NCBI RefSeq assembly: GCF_910591885.1
Contig: NC_063282.1
Location: 4,156,001 to 4,220,000 of the forward strand
DNA length: 64,000 nt
Direction of reading: 5' to 3'
From: Bombus terrestris
Taxonomy: Eukaryota > Arthropoda > Insecta > Hymenoptera > Apidae
Numbering within the stretch: position 1 is the stretch's first letter; the number at the start of each line of letters is the position of its first letter. The translations under genes and the position numbers were made by a program. Below the pieces are notes generated by a model, which saw only the letters and a list, made by a program, of their open reading frames with translations, was not told the DNA's origin and searched no databases. Shown here one piece after another: positions 1 through 14,049 of this stretch.

Positions 1-2578
1 AAAGCAAAGGTTTCTCGAAGCTCTAGTCGCGATTCATCGGAAAAACGCGGAGATTCCGAGGGAAACGCACGAACAGCAGTGATAACTCGCCTAACGATCG
101 TCTCGAGGACGTGAAAAATCGCGAGTCATGGGAAAAGGGGAATCCCCGACGACGAGAGGGTGAAAGGACAGCAAGGAGGGCCATGCGAGATTACACGGCA
201 CAATCCACAAACGAGCGAACTTGGGCCGCGTTCTAATTGCGAATATGACTGTGCTTAATTTCCCCCATCGTCGTTGCACGCGGAATCAACGTCACCCGAT
301 GGAATTATCGTTTCTGAGAGTTCCTCCCTCCAAAGCCCTGCCAAGTTCCTAGAAAACCATGTATCTTCACCATCCCTTCAAACACGATTCTTTAACTTTT
401 ATTTCTTGCATGCGAAAGTAGATCCTTTATTTTTATAATTACTCCAACGCTCGATTCTTCATCTCTCACCTTAGAATGCCACCATGTTTCTCAGGGTTGT
501 TCCTTTTACTTGTTCTCGGCCGCCATTCGGACGAGAGTCGACTTTTGAAATTTCCCTATTCCCCGTAAGTTTACTACGAGTTGCAAAATTACGTTTCATC
601 CGTTCGTAGTCAGCTGTCGTAAAGGAAAATGATCTTAAATTCGTAAAATACGTAAACGCTTGGAAGTTGGTCGCCGCTCGTTCGTAACAGCGTTCGTCGA
701 AACGGAAGTTTAGAAAGTTGTTTATACTTTCCGCTAATTTTCATGAAAATTCTTATCCAACAACAGCCTCCAAGTGGCTCTTTCGATTTGTCCATCGTAT
801 TAACGAAATCACGTTCTTTCCCGCTTTATCATCTTTACTTATTTTCATGGTCGAGACACATAGCTTCTCGGTGTAATGGCATTAACGGGATCGCGTACAG
901 GTATAGCGTGGGAGGATGAAACAAGTCGAATGAAGCTTACGAGAATTGATTTTTAGCGTCGATAGACGAGACCACGTACCGTCTAATGTCAGCGTGAAAA
1001 TCCAATCCGTGACATTTGTAAGTCGGCCATTTGGAAACGAAGAAAAAAGCAAAGAAAAGATTAAAAAAAAAAAGAAATGAAACGAACGGAATGACGATGC
1101 CTCCTACGCTCGGAGAAGCATAGAACAAGAAACCGATGACCAACTTTAAATCCGTGGCTCGTGCGTCGACCGCGTCCGTTAGGTGTTACTGACACCTACT
1201 CCAGGTTGAAAGGCCTTTCATTCACTCGAAACGTCCACTTCGTTAGCCCTTAGAAACCCACGAAGCTTCAAGCAACTGAAATGGCTCTACTATTATCGAC
1301 AGACTCGGCCAATGGAAAGCAGTCTTCGAATAATTGTACTTATATTGTGTTTCCTAATTCGCCTCGCTTTCTATCGAATAAGATCGTTCAGCGATTTTTT
1401 CCGCGTCAGAAAAATAAATCAAATGCGAAGCAAAAACATCGTCGCGTCTTACCAACAAATTTCCCTCTGACGGATCTTGGAAGAAGAATAACATTATTTT
1501 AATTGTCACTGATCGTTCGTAATTGATTTACTTGCAATTTGTAATCGATCATCAGTATCTCAAATTTGTATTAGAAGAATAAATGAAACGTAAAAAGACG
1601 ATTGTCGTTTGGACGTTGGTCTGCTAATTTGCCCAAGTCTTGGACTAATTCCGTCATCTCTTCGATTGCCATGGTCCTTGCAAAATACTCGCGGAATTAA
1701 TCAGTCGTTCCCTTATTAACCACGAAAGTAGTAAATCAAACGCGAGGCTAAGATAACACCTTTCGTTAATATCTCATTAATTTATATAGAAATATCCTCA
1801 TTAAAGCCGGCGAGGTTCGTGAACCAATCGACCAAAACGACGTTGGTCTCCGCCCGGGGAGGAAATCGCTAAGCGGATCATTTGAATACCCGCAGAGGCG
1901 GGAAAATAAAGGAGCGAGAGATGGTATCCAGAGGCTGCCGGGCAGTGACTAGCCACGACAAAGAAACGCGTTAAGATAAATACACGGTCGGAGGGTGGGC
2001 TGCTGTGAAACCGAATGGATATTTCCTGACAGCGATCCAATTATGCGTACCTACATTCGCCGATAGTCCTGTAATGGTGCGTTTAGACCAAGCGACCAGA
2101 TCTGCTAGAACGGAACGCTTCGAATGATGTTTGCGCGCGTCACGAAGCCACGGAACCTTCTCAGAACATTCAGCCGTTTCGTCTCTGATCCGTAATGCAA
2201 TCGCCGAACCAACCTTACGCCTTCGTTTCTATAAAGCGGCTAGAAAAAGTGCTTTCTTAGAAAAAGTCTATTTTTCACCCACGTCTCTCTTACTAAGTTC
2301 TACGTTGTTTCATTCTCGCGGTATAAAAGTATCCACCGTTAAATCATACGAAATTTATTCTAATCGCACGTAAATACGATAGTAACCGCGCCAATGTACA
2401 AATACTTTTTCTAGCCGCTTGTAAATTTTACTAACGTGGCGGAAGAGCGAGCAGTCGCTCGCCTGCTCTAAACGCACCTTAAAACACACCCCGAACCGTG
2501 CGCCACATATATACCACGCATCCATCTACCGTCTCATCTTCCTCCATCTACCACCGTAGATATATTCGTGTATGTATG

Positions 2579-2597
2579 TATATATATATATATATAG
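2579..2597. repeat. (TA)n microsatellite
   Basis: Uninterrupted alternating TA run followed by GATATATATC, inside a GC-poor stretch just before a GC-richer islet. Confidence 0.9.
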
Positions 2598-4176
2598 ATA
2601 TATATCTACAGGAGGCATAATGCCGGACGCAAGGCCGGTTCTCTCGCTGGACGCAATTATCCCATTTAAATTAAGCCGCATAATTGGACGGCCGTCTATT
2701 CACACTCGTAAAGCAACCGCGCGAGCTTTTACAGCCCTGGCCGAGGCAAGGATGAATTTAAGAAGCCAGCGCTCGAGCCGCTTCACCGTGGAAAAAAGAG
2801 GGTTGCAACAGACCGAGGGGTGGAAAGAGAGGGGGCGGTTCCCTCTGGTTGAAAGGATGCTGCTACTGTTCGCCGCTACGAAACGATTTCGTCTTTTCCC
2901 CGTCTGTTTCTCTTCCTTTTTTCCCTCCTTTCGACGTTTCGCCTTCTCCCTTCGTCTTGTTTCGCTATCCCCTGCCTTTCTTCTGTCTCTCTTTCTTTCC
3001 TTTCTTTTTTTTTTTCTCCGACGGTTATTTCGTGTATTTTTTCCTCTCTCCCCTTGACGTCTCTGTCTTTTGTTTTTCGAGGCTACTCCACCGTGGAACG
3101 AGCTTCTGGATTACGTATCGCGGTTGATGAAGGCAGAGGTATTTATTTTTTCCCAGTCTTGCTCCTTTTTGGCGGGAAGGTATAAGGTTTTGACAGAAGA
3201 ATGCACGGTATTATTAAACTAAACGAGACTATGAAAGGACGATAATTAGTCGTAATCGTTTGGAAGAAGACAGTCTACGTGTTCAGCGATTCAGCTAATG
3301 CGAGGCTAAGATTAACTATTTGATCAGAGTATTTCACACGCGGTATTTATTTAATCGTTTAATAAATGACGTGGATATTTAACGGAGAAACAGGGTAACA
3401 GAAATTATGGCGATAACCTTCGACTTACCACGTCAGCGACTGTTAACGCGTTAACGTAAAACCATTGGGGAAATTGTGAAAAATTTGTCTTCCAGAAGAT
3501 CGTCGGGCTAATTTCTACGCGGGGCAATGTAATTAGTCATCGTTTCGCGATTGTTTCGTCGAGGAAAGTAATTACTCATTAGGAAGGCGATATTAATGGC
3601 AAGGCTGGACGTTAATTCCGACCCCGCCGCTACCCACGGATTAGTGGAATCTTTTAAAAAGGGAATCGAAAATTAGCCAGCTTGGAGCAACAAGCAAATT
3701 ACCCTCTTCTTTGATCCGAGGGTTAAATCGACGCGTCGCTCGTAAACGAAGATTACTTTCGAATCGCGTGAAAGGCGATGAAAAGAATCGACCGTGAAGC
3801 TTTCCTCTGTAAGAATTAACATCTTGCGAGATATTAGACGCTAATACGAGATAATAGAACAACGAGCTAAAGTAGTCTATCTTCAAACGTTGCTCTTAGT
3901 TTCATCCAAGTTAAATGAACCCTCCTTTTCCTATACTCGACAAAAATGGTATTTCTATTCAAATGGATCATCGTATCGATCACGACAATAACCATCGATC
4001 GATTGTCAAATTAACGAGGTAACAGAAGTAGATAATATTGCAAGCAATTTGATTAATCGAGTTTGCGGTCGAGCGAGCAAGGACCTCGAAACTATTGTAG
4101 GATCAGATGGAGGAATTCGGGTATCATCGAGATCGACGAAGGAATGCATTGATCGGTCGATCGTCTAGGAAAGGTT

Positions 4177-4198
4177 CGTGGATCTTTAAAGATCCACG
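4177..4198. repeat. 22-bp perfect palindrome
   Basis: CGTGGATCTT followed by TAAAGATCCACG reads identically on both strands with no spacer. It could bind a dimeric protein or form a cruciform; no function is known. Confidence 0.9.
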
Positions 4199-4312
4199 GC
4201 ATCTCGGGGACAATCGTTTCGGCGGGAGCAAAAGGCTTCCTGGAATGGTGCTGAAAAAGGCTTGGCGTTCCAGCGAAGGTGGTCCCCGATATCCTGAACT
4301 CTGCAGCCATCG

Positions 4313-4407
4313 CACAGTGCGGCATTTGAATGAGCATTCCAGACAAAAATGAAAATTCGCGGGCCACGTTCGCAGACGATGTTCGCACGTTCCACAGTGC
4401 GGCATTT
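4313..4407. repeat. Two copies of CACAGTGCGGCATTT 80 bp apart
   Basis: The 15-mer occurs at 4313-4327 and again at 4393-4407, exactly 80 bp apart, with further weak similarity around each copy (GCATTCCA / CACGTTCCA). It lies about 115 bp from the 22-bp palindrome. It may be the remains of a tandem duplication. Confidence 0.75.
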
Positions 4408-7400
4408 AAAGCGAGGAACATGCACATAACGTGCGGTTTTCCTGAAACTTCGTATCGGAGGACCTGGCACGACTGGCAATCCGTTTATCAAATATTTGAT
4501 AGTATTTTCTCAATTCATCGATTCGATCGAAGTATTTCGAATATTTATTTTCTTGTCTAAGATGACGTTTAAGTAAATGTCTTTCTATTTTTTCGTAAGC
4601 GCCATGCAGAAATCATCTGTCTCTTTCTCCCTTTTCCACAAATATTGTGTCGAATAAAAAACGGAGCTTTTGCGTAACATTGAAAATTTTCTTGGGACAA
4701 GTGTGGAGAGAAATGCAGGCTTTGTCGCGATTACGAATGGATTTCATTAAAACAGTAAAGAACATTCAGTGTAGCAATTCGTAGGAGGAAAAGTAATACA
4801 ATGCTCTGTTGGCAGGGAACAATCAAAATTACAAGATGGTTTGAGCCACTTTTTTATTGTTTTTTATAGAAAGAAAGTATTTTTAAATGGGAAATTAAAA
4901 TTGTACGTGTCTTCCCTCACATTCTTCGTATTTAAGATGTAAGAAACAGTATTCAACAAGAATAAACAAACAAATATATAACGAACGAGTGAGTTCATTT
5001 TTTGAATTGGTCGGAATTTGATGTACAAACGATTTTCACGATTTTCCTCCATCGTTTCTCGATACCATCGAATAATAAGATCAAAATCGCTTCGACTTTT
5101 AACACGCGTCTACTTAACGACTTTCAGAAGCGTCGACTTTAAAACGTCGTAGAAAACGTTTGTTGCTTGTCCAAGAAATACGAAACAGGCGACTAATAAT
5201 TTTGAAGCTCGTATAAGAAACGCACGATTAATTAGGAAAGCTAATAACAAGTTGTTGATATCTTCGTAACAAATATTCTTAACATCTAACGTGCATAATT
5301 TATATCGAGCTTCTTCTGCTTTTTATCGTCGATAATCGACCACCGGTAAAAATTTAAACGACGATACCAACTTACCAAATTCAAACTTCGAAGAACGTCG
5401 TATTGTTTATAACATAGAAGACTCTGCAGATCGATCGTGAAGCAATGATCTTCCACGGCAAACGTCAATTAGCCTATTAATGCAATCAGTAAATTGGCGC
5501 CAATGTCGCGGTCGACTGCTTTCCCACAAAGTTTCAAGCGGAAGATCGGCCCAATTACGCGTTAGAGCGATAATTGGTGAATTTATAGTCGGCTCCGTCT
5601 CGGCCGGCCAGTCGAGCGATCTCCTCCATTGGCCTGGGACGAGGAATTAATTGTCTAATTATCGTTAATACTGGCCCTCTCCCGAGACTCTCCCCTCACC
5701 TCTCCAGCAATTTCTCGATCGAAACACCGTTGCTCCGATGTGTCACACCGTCTGACGCTCGCATTATTCGTTAAAACCCTGCATAATGTCGACAGACCCC
5801 TATCAACGTGGTCGATTACCATTAGATTGATTTATTCGCACTGGTAATCGTTGAGCCAATCACGCTTTCATTAAAATACATCCATTATAATTCACGTAAT
5901 TTTTTTACTTTTTCCTTCGTAAACTAAGTTGCTTCGTTTCTCACAGAATTCTACCGGATTTCGACCGCAACATTTCTTAAGACTTTCGACATTTCTTTTT
6001 CTCGTAAAATACTTCCTACACTGACTCGGTCTAGCTTTTCCATCGTAAAACCACGAACGCGATTACTCGTATCGGACAATTTGTTTTAATTTATATGAAA
6101 AAATACCATTACAACGATATGACATAATTATACGAGTACCGATATTCTCTGCGATACGAAAGTCATTAGAGAAACACTCGCATATTGGCACGAGTCGATG
6201 GAAAGTTCAGGAGTCGAGGAAGATCATAGCCCCGGATCAGCACATCCACGATGATCGTAAAAATCCTAACTCGTCTAAAGAAACGTATTGGTATCTGCCT
6301 ATCTTCCGATATTAAACTTAATTAACGCAATCGACGATTTGCTTCCGCGATAACGAGGTAATTTCGTATAAACTCGGACGTTCGCGCGTCGATGAAAAAC
6401 ATGGAAAATCAGAGTTTGAGCAGAAGGGTAGCCGTGGACCAGCCAGGCCGATGTTCACGCGCGCAATCAGCGTATTAATTCACGATAGACGAATTAGAAA
6501 TGGTAATTGACGTTAAAGGGGAACGTGGGGCGGAAGGGGGTGATTAGTTTTTGCCCGCAGAGACGGACTGCTAGCACTCCACTCAAATTAGTTCCTCGCT
6601 GCATGAACGTGCACGGAGCAGGAGCGAAGGTGGGCCCGAACATTGAACAAGGACAACGATGGAAAGACACCGAGGGACAGAAAGAGACGATGCAAGAGGC
6701 AGAGTTAGAGGGGAAGAAGGGTGAAATAAGTGGGAGGGAGCGGCCTCTGGGAACATCACAAAGCACCCGGCAAAGCGCGTCTCCTCGTCGCTCTGCCTTT
6801 TGCTTTATTTCACTTCGTTTTTAATTCCTCCCAATTCCACTGTCAAGACCCGGCCGCCGCCACGAAAAACCCACGGAGACCGTCTCTCCCCACCAACTAG
6901 ATCCTCTTTCTGTATCCTTCCACCTTTCTACCCCCTCGAGGCTCGTCTAATCGGTCGATCGTCCACACCGATATCGCGATTCAGAGTTTATCGGGTCATT
7001 GCATATCGAGGACTTGACCGATGATCGAGGCCGAGATTGTGGGTGATGTTTCAATGTTAGTCGATAACGTTCCAACGTTAGTTGATGAACGATAGCGTTA
7101 TCGTTTTCGCTGTTGGTTCGCGTTCCTATGGTACGCTTTACGACCAGCCGAATATGCGATGCAAATTAAGACACGCGAACGTTGAACTGTCTTCTGAACT
7201 GGCTGAATGTTTTCACGCGAAAGAAGCGCGTCAAGTGTCATAGTGTGGAACCAGCTGTGGCAGAAGTGTGGTAGTATTATTAATGTAATATAATATATTA
7301 ATATGCAAATTGATGGAATAAAAGCATTACAGCTTTAAGTAGGAGAGAACATTCTCGTGCTTGCTACGATTTATAGAATGATTTATACGAGAAGGTACTT

Positions 7401-8805
7401 GTGCATAAAGGAAAGTTTCAAAAAATCGATAGGACAAAATGGGACGTTTCGTACGTTGAAGCCTAACGAATAGTAAAATATATGGATGCCACGTTATTTG
7501 AGAGATGCATCATTCTAATTTATAATCTAGCGATTCCGTAAAAGTATAGTAAGCGCTACTTCCAATAATAAAATCATTATCAAATTCTACGCTTTGGTCG
7601 AATTCAAATATCGTTACTACTAATATCGATCAAAATATCTGAAAGTCTATTAGACAGCAGTATGTTGGTTCACTATCGACACATAAAGGGTTAACTAGTG
7701 TTTTTAATAGTAGCAGCCCTCAAAGAGGCTGCGCGCTGTTGTCGTTGTTTCCGTTTCGATTTTCGGTTTGCGAAATGGCCCGATACAGAGGAGGAAGTAT
7801 CAAGGAAAAAAGGAATGAAGTCGGAGCGAAATCGACTGCTAGCTCCTTCCGTCGAGCGCCCCGTAGAAACTTTGCTAATGTCATTATAATGGCCCGTCAA
7901 GGCAACCGACCATTTGTCTCGGAATTGCCGAAAAATAAAAGATTCTATCATCCTGTGTTCCCGTTAAAAAACTTCCCCGTATCCAGCGTCGTTCGTTGAA
8001 AATTCCTCGCGCAGGATTAACAAACGAACACCACCCCCGAAAATATCGTAGAAAACATGGAAACCTTCGTATCGATCGTTTCCGCATCGCCCGTCAAGGC
8101 CTATCGATCGTTCGTCTTATAAAATACAAAGATCTTTACCATTAAAATTTCTCTACCTTATCCATCAACGTTGTTCCTCAAAAATCTTCCTGCGAAATTA
8201 ATTCAAAGTTTGGATAAAAAGAGTACATTCGAAGATTGTCCTAAATATAATTAATCGTATTTTCGCTATTGGCAAAAATCTTTGCAATTAAAAGTTCTTA
8301 GGTTTTAAGGCTGGTAAAATTCGCTGCAAGATCGTACCAATAAAATAAAAATGCAAACTTCCTCTAAAAAACGAGACGATACGTTCTCAAGGGAGTACAA
8401 GTGGCATTGCCAAGGGAAAAAGATGGAACACGGAAACCAACGAAACTTATCGTTTCTTAAATGCAAGACGACCATTAAATTCGTTAGAATCTGATCAAAT
8501 CGTTTGCATTCCTACGATCCTGTTCCTATTTCTCCGATTTCAATTTCAATGAGGGGTGAAACGGTGGGGTCCGGGTGAGCGAAAGTTGCCGTAGAACAGC
8601 TGTCGGCACCCCTGGTCCCCCATCGATCGCTTATTGGGCCATCTCTCCACGGAGTGGCCAAAAAGTTGGGCTCCGGTAGCATCCTCCCTCTTGCTGCCTG
8701 CTACTTCGTGGAACGACGTTTCCAATTCGCGTCGCCGCGGATTTTTTGTAATTAATCCTCTCGCCGTGCATCGCGACGGGACGACGACGAGGGGATGGCA
8801 GAGGG

Positions 8806-9095
8806 GAGGGCAGGGTGAAGCAAGAGAGCAGAGGAGAAGAAGAGGAGAAGTGGAAAAAGGCAAAAGGCAAGGGGAGACGACAAAATGAAGAAGAGATAGG
8901 AAAGAAGAGGAAGAAAAGAAAGTTGTCGGGCGAAAGGGAGGGTTGGCGAGGAGGAGAGGGAGGAGCAGAAGGGACAAGGGGGAGGGGAATGAACGAAACG
9001 AAAGGGAATAAAAGCAAGGGGAGCGAGGAAGGAAGAGAGGTGAAAAGAGAAAGAGAGAAGGAGAAAGAGAAGAGGAAGAACGGAGACCAGTCTGG
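8806..9095 (+). repeat. Polypurine tract, about 290 bp
   Basis: The plus strand is almost all G and A over about 290 bases (GAGGAGAAG-, GAAAGAGAAG-like units) with only scattered C and T. It is low complexity, not coding: three minus-strand and one plus-strand frames are open only because of the biased composition. Such tracts can adopt triplex structures. Confidence 0.85.
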
Positions 9096-9152
9096 CGCGG
9101 TGTATCCGGTTTTTGCGGGCGTCAGATGACAGTCGCTTATTTACCGGGGCCC

Positions 9153-9164
9153 GCGGCCATCTTG
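9153..9164 (-). promoter_or_regulatory. YY1/pleiohomeotic-like motif in CpG-rich islet
   Basis: The minus strand reads CAAGATGGCCGC, one base different from the classical AAGATGGCGGC core bound by YY1-type factors and often found at transcription starts. The surrounding 9100-9300 is GC- and CpG-rich compared with its flanks. Whether a transcript starts here cannot be told from sequence alone. Confidence 0.25.
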
Positions 9165-12100
9165 CTGCGATCTGACTTAAGGAGGAGGCCCCGAACACGC
9201 GGTGGAGAAAAAAAAAAGGAAAAAGAAGGGGCGATCACAGAGAGATCCCGTGGCTCGATGCGAGAGACCGAGGCGATGGACGTGGAGGCCCCGCTCGAAT
9301 TAATCGATCGGTTATCAACGTCTCCGGGATTCGTGGAATGGAAGAAATATGGCAGCCGTAGGGCTGCCGATGTTATATACACCGGCCGTGGCCGCGACGG
9401 GACGGCTTGTATGATTTCTTATTGTTCCTTCGCGGCTGGAATTGTTACCCTTCGGTTAACGACGCTGTCTCGTTCTTCTGTCCTCCTCACCCTTTTTGCT
9501 CTTTCTTTAAAGAAACTTCGTCGCGACCAACGTCGTCCTCTCGTCTTTTTGTCTAATTCGTCGTGGATAATTCCGATGTACGAGGTATTTTCTAAAACTT
9601 CTACCGAGAAATGTCTCTCTTCTTGGTAGAATTCTACTAGGCAGCTTCGAGCTGATTAGGTTGATCGTCGAGGATCCTATAGCGAGGAGGAAGTACGTAA
9701 ACGTGTATCTTTAGGTTAAATTCGTCGTTGACCAAAAACAGTCTTTAAACACGACGATTTTAAAAACCACGTGCCAACTTATCGTGTTTTCCTCGTACAA
9801 CTTTCGATAGGAATATACGTAACGTATATCGGCTCGTTAATTATCGCGTAGGAACGTTGGACGAACGAGCCGCGAAAAGGCGAAATCAATTATGCCCGCG
9901 TGTCCTACGGGAGCGTGTCTATCGAGGGAACGAAAGGGGATTCCAGGTAACAGATAAACCACGTCGACGAGGAGGAAACGGCGAGAGCGGCCGATGCACG
10001 GCGGATAGTGGTCGACGAGCACGCTTTAATTACCGCTAATTAACATGTTCCTGCCAGGTCGAAGTCAGCACCGTTTACGACCAACTACTTCGGAATGTTC
10101 GTCCAGCCACGGAGAGCAAACTCGATTATTCTACCTTCGTTGCCCAGCCGTTTTCTTTTTACCCGTACTCCAATCATCGCTGTGTCGCTTCTGGAATTTG
10201 GAACAAATTGCATTCTCGAACCCCAACTATCGCTCTTCCAACAAAAATTCTTCCTCCGTTTTTCAGTTCTTGGATTTCACGGCACATGCAGCGATTCCAC
10301 GCTTTGCTCGCTAATATTAAATAAACTAAATTTCATTGCGTATTCCGCTCTAAGATAAACATTATTCTAGATGATTAGTTAAAGCTCATATCGTTGCTAG
10401 CCGGTGTCAAGATTGCCAGTTCATCGTTCTCTGTGGAGAAAGTAAAAAAGGTTCGCAACTTCCGTAAGAGATCTGCCGCGATATCCACGATATTTTGATT
10501 TACGCTGAGCACCAAATTTATTTCTTCTTCTTTGCTAATTATTCCGCCACTTTGTAGGTCAAAAGATAAACTAAATATGCCACGTTATTGCCTGTTATTT
10601 CTTGAGAAAGTACGACACACGATACGAAGGTGAAAATTCTTTCCACTTGAACGAGAACGTCTAGCGAGGTAGAACTAAAGACGCGAAGATGGAAACCAAT
10701 GGGAGAAACAGAGAGGCGCAAGATATAACCATGTTACAAATGAAACAGTTCTCCAGCGCCACCCACGAGACGCGGGATCTCCTTTCATTTGTCATCTTAG
10801 CTTTGCGTTTGACTCGCCAGTTTCTCCCCCATTGTCTACCGCGCCGAGATAGTTTTGTCCCAGCGGTGAATCTTATCAGAAGATCGTCTAACGACGTCTA
10901 GGAATTTCCAGGAAGATCCTCGCGGAAAGTCTTGGTTACGTGGAAACGTTACGTCGGCTTTCCCTCGGTGGATGGCCACGAGTGACCCTGGTTACCAGCA
11001 CCACGACCAAGTTCGCCAAGGTCGAGCAAACGGTCAACACTTCTTTGGTAGCCACCCCTTGCTCCGTTTCCTTTCCACTTCCACTCTCCGCCATCTTCCA
11101 CCGTTTTTACCCTCGCAACTCCTTTCTCCGCCAGGGGTTTCTGTTTTCTTTCCTAAGAGTAGAACTCAGGCGAAGAAAGTTTTTGTCGGCCGTCTGAATC
11201 TTCCCTTTGGTCGACGAGTCCGGGGATCCAGGATCGGTCTGGATCGATGATCGACGACCAATTTTTAGGACCTCGTGTCTCTGTCATCGGTGGACGAGCG
11301 AATGTTTATTTATTTATGACAGCTACGAAGATGCAAAAATGTATAGAAAATGTTACGTAAAAATATATTCGAGATATTCCAGGTGCATATTTATAATATT
11401 CATATATAGTGTATCTTTGTAATATTTTTTTTAATTGAAACAGTTAGGTGTACAGTAGCTTCATAAAAGTGTGAATTTTCATGGCCTTGGTACGTGGCCA
11501 GGATGAGTAGCATAATCTTCGATGTTCTTCTAGCAAAGCTTCAAAATTAGGATAAAGTAGGGTGTAAAGATTTTATCCTGGAATCAGCAAGAGCAAAAGT
11601 AAGTTCAGACGAAGTTCTACCTTTCTTTTCCTTCCTTCCACGATTTCTTTCCTGTTCCTTTCTCTTCCAATCGTTTCCTCCTTCTCTTCCTTCCTTTCCT
11701 ACTGTCCTTCAGCCCATCATTGCTGGTTACTTTTACGCAAATTTACATTTCTATAACATCATGCAGCGTAGAAACGTACAAAGGTAAAATCGTTCGTGTC
11801 TTAAGAAGCTACGAACTTTCTCTCGAAGTATAAATGTTCCCGTAACAATAACGAACGTAAGAGAATTCGAGAGTTTCGTTTAAAATGTTTCTTGGACATT
11901 TTGACAGGTCCTGTTCCAATTTCCTGACCTCGAACTAGCATCGAAGTAGAAGGAACGGAGCGTCGTATGTGCTCGCGCGTTAATTAATTCTGGAGGAGTT
12001 TAAAGGCGAGGCTGGAAGGACCTCGGCTGGTTTCTAGGTGGTCCCGAAGCCACGAGTCATCATTGCCTCATTTACTTTGTAAAACAATCTTGCCGACGGT

Positions 12101-14049
12101 TCAATAGGCCTAACTACATTAAACTTACCACCGGGTAATTAAACTTCCTTGTAAATCGTCGGCAAAATTCGCGTCGTTCCGTCGCGGGACGCGTTAATTA
12201 ATTAACAGCTACCAATTTCGGCAGCCGAATCTTGTTTGGATCGTACGAGTCTTTTAATCATCGTGTTTCTTTTTCCAACATAATTGAAGTATTCAATGGC
12301 AAACTGGTTCAAGTGCGTTTCTTTTAAAAAACGACACGATGACCAAAAATGAGAAACTTATTTAGCTCGTGTAACAAACTGTAAAGGGAGCTTGTATAGG
12401 AAATAAATCATTTTTATGTTGTTAATTATTACGTACGATAACGTGTGTCTATTGGATTCATTGAGAGCAATAGAATTAACTAGCGTAGAATATCGCGTAG
12501 AACTCAACGTGGAACCATGAAGGATTAAAATATTCGTGACTTTCGTCGATTTTTTAATTCAAAAACACGAACTTTCGAATCTTTGCAACTCTAATTGATC
12601 TGATGCAAAATATTTCACGACTCATCTGCTAAAAATGGGAATATTTTAAAACGTGTATCGTAAGTCGAACGTATCAGAAATTCCAAGTTTATTTAAGTTG
12701 TACTACTTTTCTTCTGAATTCGCGAATGATAGAATTGGATATTTCGGGTAAGGTAGAAGGATATTCTTGAAAATAAATAGGGCAATGTTTAGAAGAGAAT
12801 TTTCAGAAAAGGCAACAACGAGACGAAATTCGGGAGGAGAAAAGTCGCGACGGATTATTTTAGGGTGGACCAGATTTCCCAGCCGCTAAGCTCCCTTTTT
12901 TTCCTTATTTTCTTTCTAATCCTTACAAATGCCACGGTGATCAAGCTTTTTCCCTAATTCGTATTACGTAGCACCCGCATGCGAGTCTTAATCTTGACGG
13001 AACGCACCACATTCCTCTGCGGCTATTTGTTAAACACCTGTGTTTTATAAACAATCCCGATAGTTTCGCTTGATCCCTTAAAAATTCTCTCTCTGACTTC
13101 TTGTCCATTAAAAAAAAAAAATCTAATAAAACTGCATCAATGAAACGGTACGAAAATTGTTTAATTAAAAGGTCGAGGAAAAAGTTTACAAAGATTTATT
13201 CTACCGATTCTACAGAGACAGATTCTAATTTTCGAAGCAAATAACATCGTGTTCTAAAATTTATCTCGTCGCTTGTAAAAAAACGTTGCTTACCTTTTCA
13301 GCCATTTAATAATTTTTGGAACAAACATCACACTGAGCTATACACTGTTTCACTTTTAACAGAAAAGTATGGTTCATACATTAAGAAATATCAATCGCAT
13401 ATTAAACAGCTAATATCATATTCAAACGGGAATGGAATAAAGAATACATTAAAACGAGAAATTAGAGAGAATAATTAAAATACAAAGGAAATTGAATAAC
13501 ATAATCCTTGGATACGTAAAAATAATAAACGAATTCTTAATCCACAGCAAGTATTTCGTCCAAGCTGTATAATGAAGCTTAAGATCGTTAAGAAAATAGT
13601 AGGACAATGGGTTAAGTAAAATCTAATCATGTTATCTGGCGGCAGAGAGCTCAGGATCCATTCTAAAAAATTTAACATTTAACCCTCTATAATACCATTT
13701 GACTTCGAACACGAAAACCATTGTATATAATGAGACTAATTGTAAGAAGTTTCTCCATTGCTACATTGTGGATTTTTATACGAAATTTGAAAGTGTAAAC
13801 TAATAATACAAAAAGGTATATAAAATATCTAAATTATAGCGCCTATGAATATAATATTCCGTAATCTACTTGTTGCGAATATCGATACTATTCAAATCGA
13901 AACGAGAAAACACAATTTATTCTCATAATGAAACAAAAGCTCACGATTATAGAGGGTTGAAGATGGAAAGAAGAAGAATACATGTAGGTGAAAATGGAAG
14001 GGGTGACTGGCAGAAATAAATCGTTCAAAGACATCGATGTGTATATGAT

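Larger units (their letters stand above)
1..14049. other. 3' flank / intergenic DNA, no gene recognised
   Basis: No exon with recognisable similarity was found on either strand. GC-richer islets with homeodomain-type cores (TAATTA, ATAATTGG, TTAATTAATTA) occur around 2615-2720, 5560-5665, 9290-9420, 9830-10045 and 11985-12210, embedded in AT-rich DNA. Low-complexity pyrimidine or purine stretches at 2870-3060 and 8806-9095 generate Ser/Phe- or Lys/Glu-rich ORFs that are not credible proteins. The ORF at 9126-9629 (+, 167 codons) is the longest here and has no recognisable product. Confidence 0.5.

Noticed and set aside
8505..8515. Alternative USP48 last exon, (G)TGS-stop
   Set aside because: The peptide fits, but the acceptor is purine-rich (GGAGAAATAG) and a match of this size is expected by chance once or so in 20 kb.
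9126..9629. 167-codon plus-strand ORF
   Set aside because: Begins in the polypurine region, passes through a poly-Lys stretch and has no recognisable domain; kept only as part of the promoter-like finding.
10040..10050. Alternative USP48 last exon, (G)TC-stop
   Set aside because: Good acceptor (CGACCTGGCAG) and correct phase, but the two-residue tail matches the known GTGLLGH end less well than TELVPS at 15809-15831 and it lies farther away.
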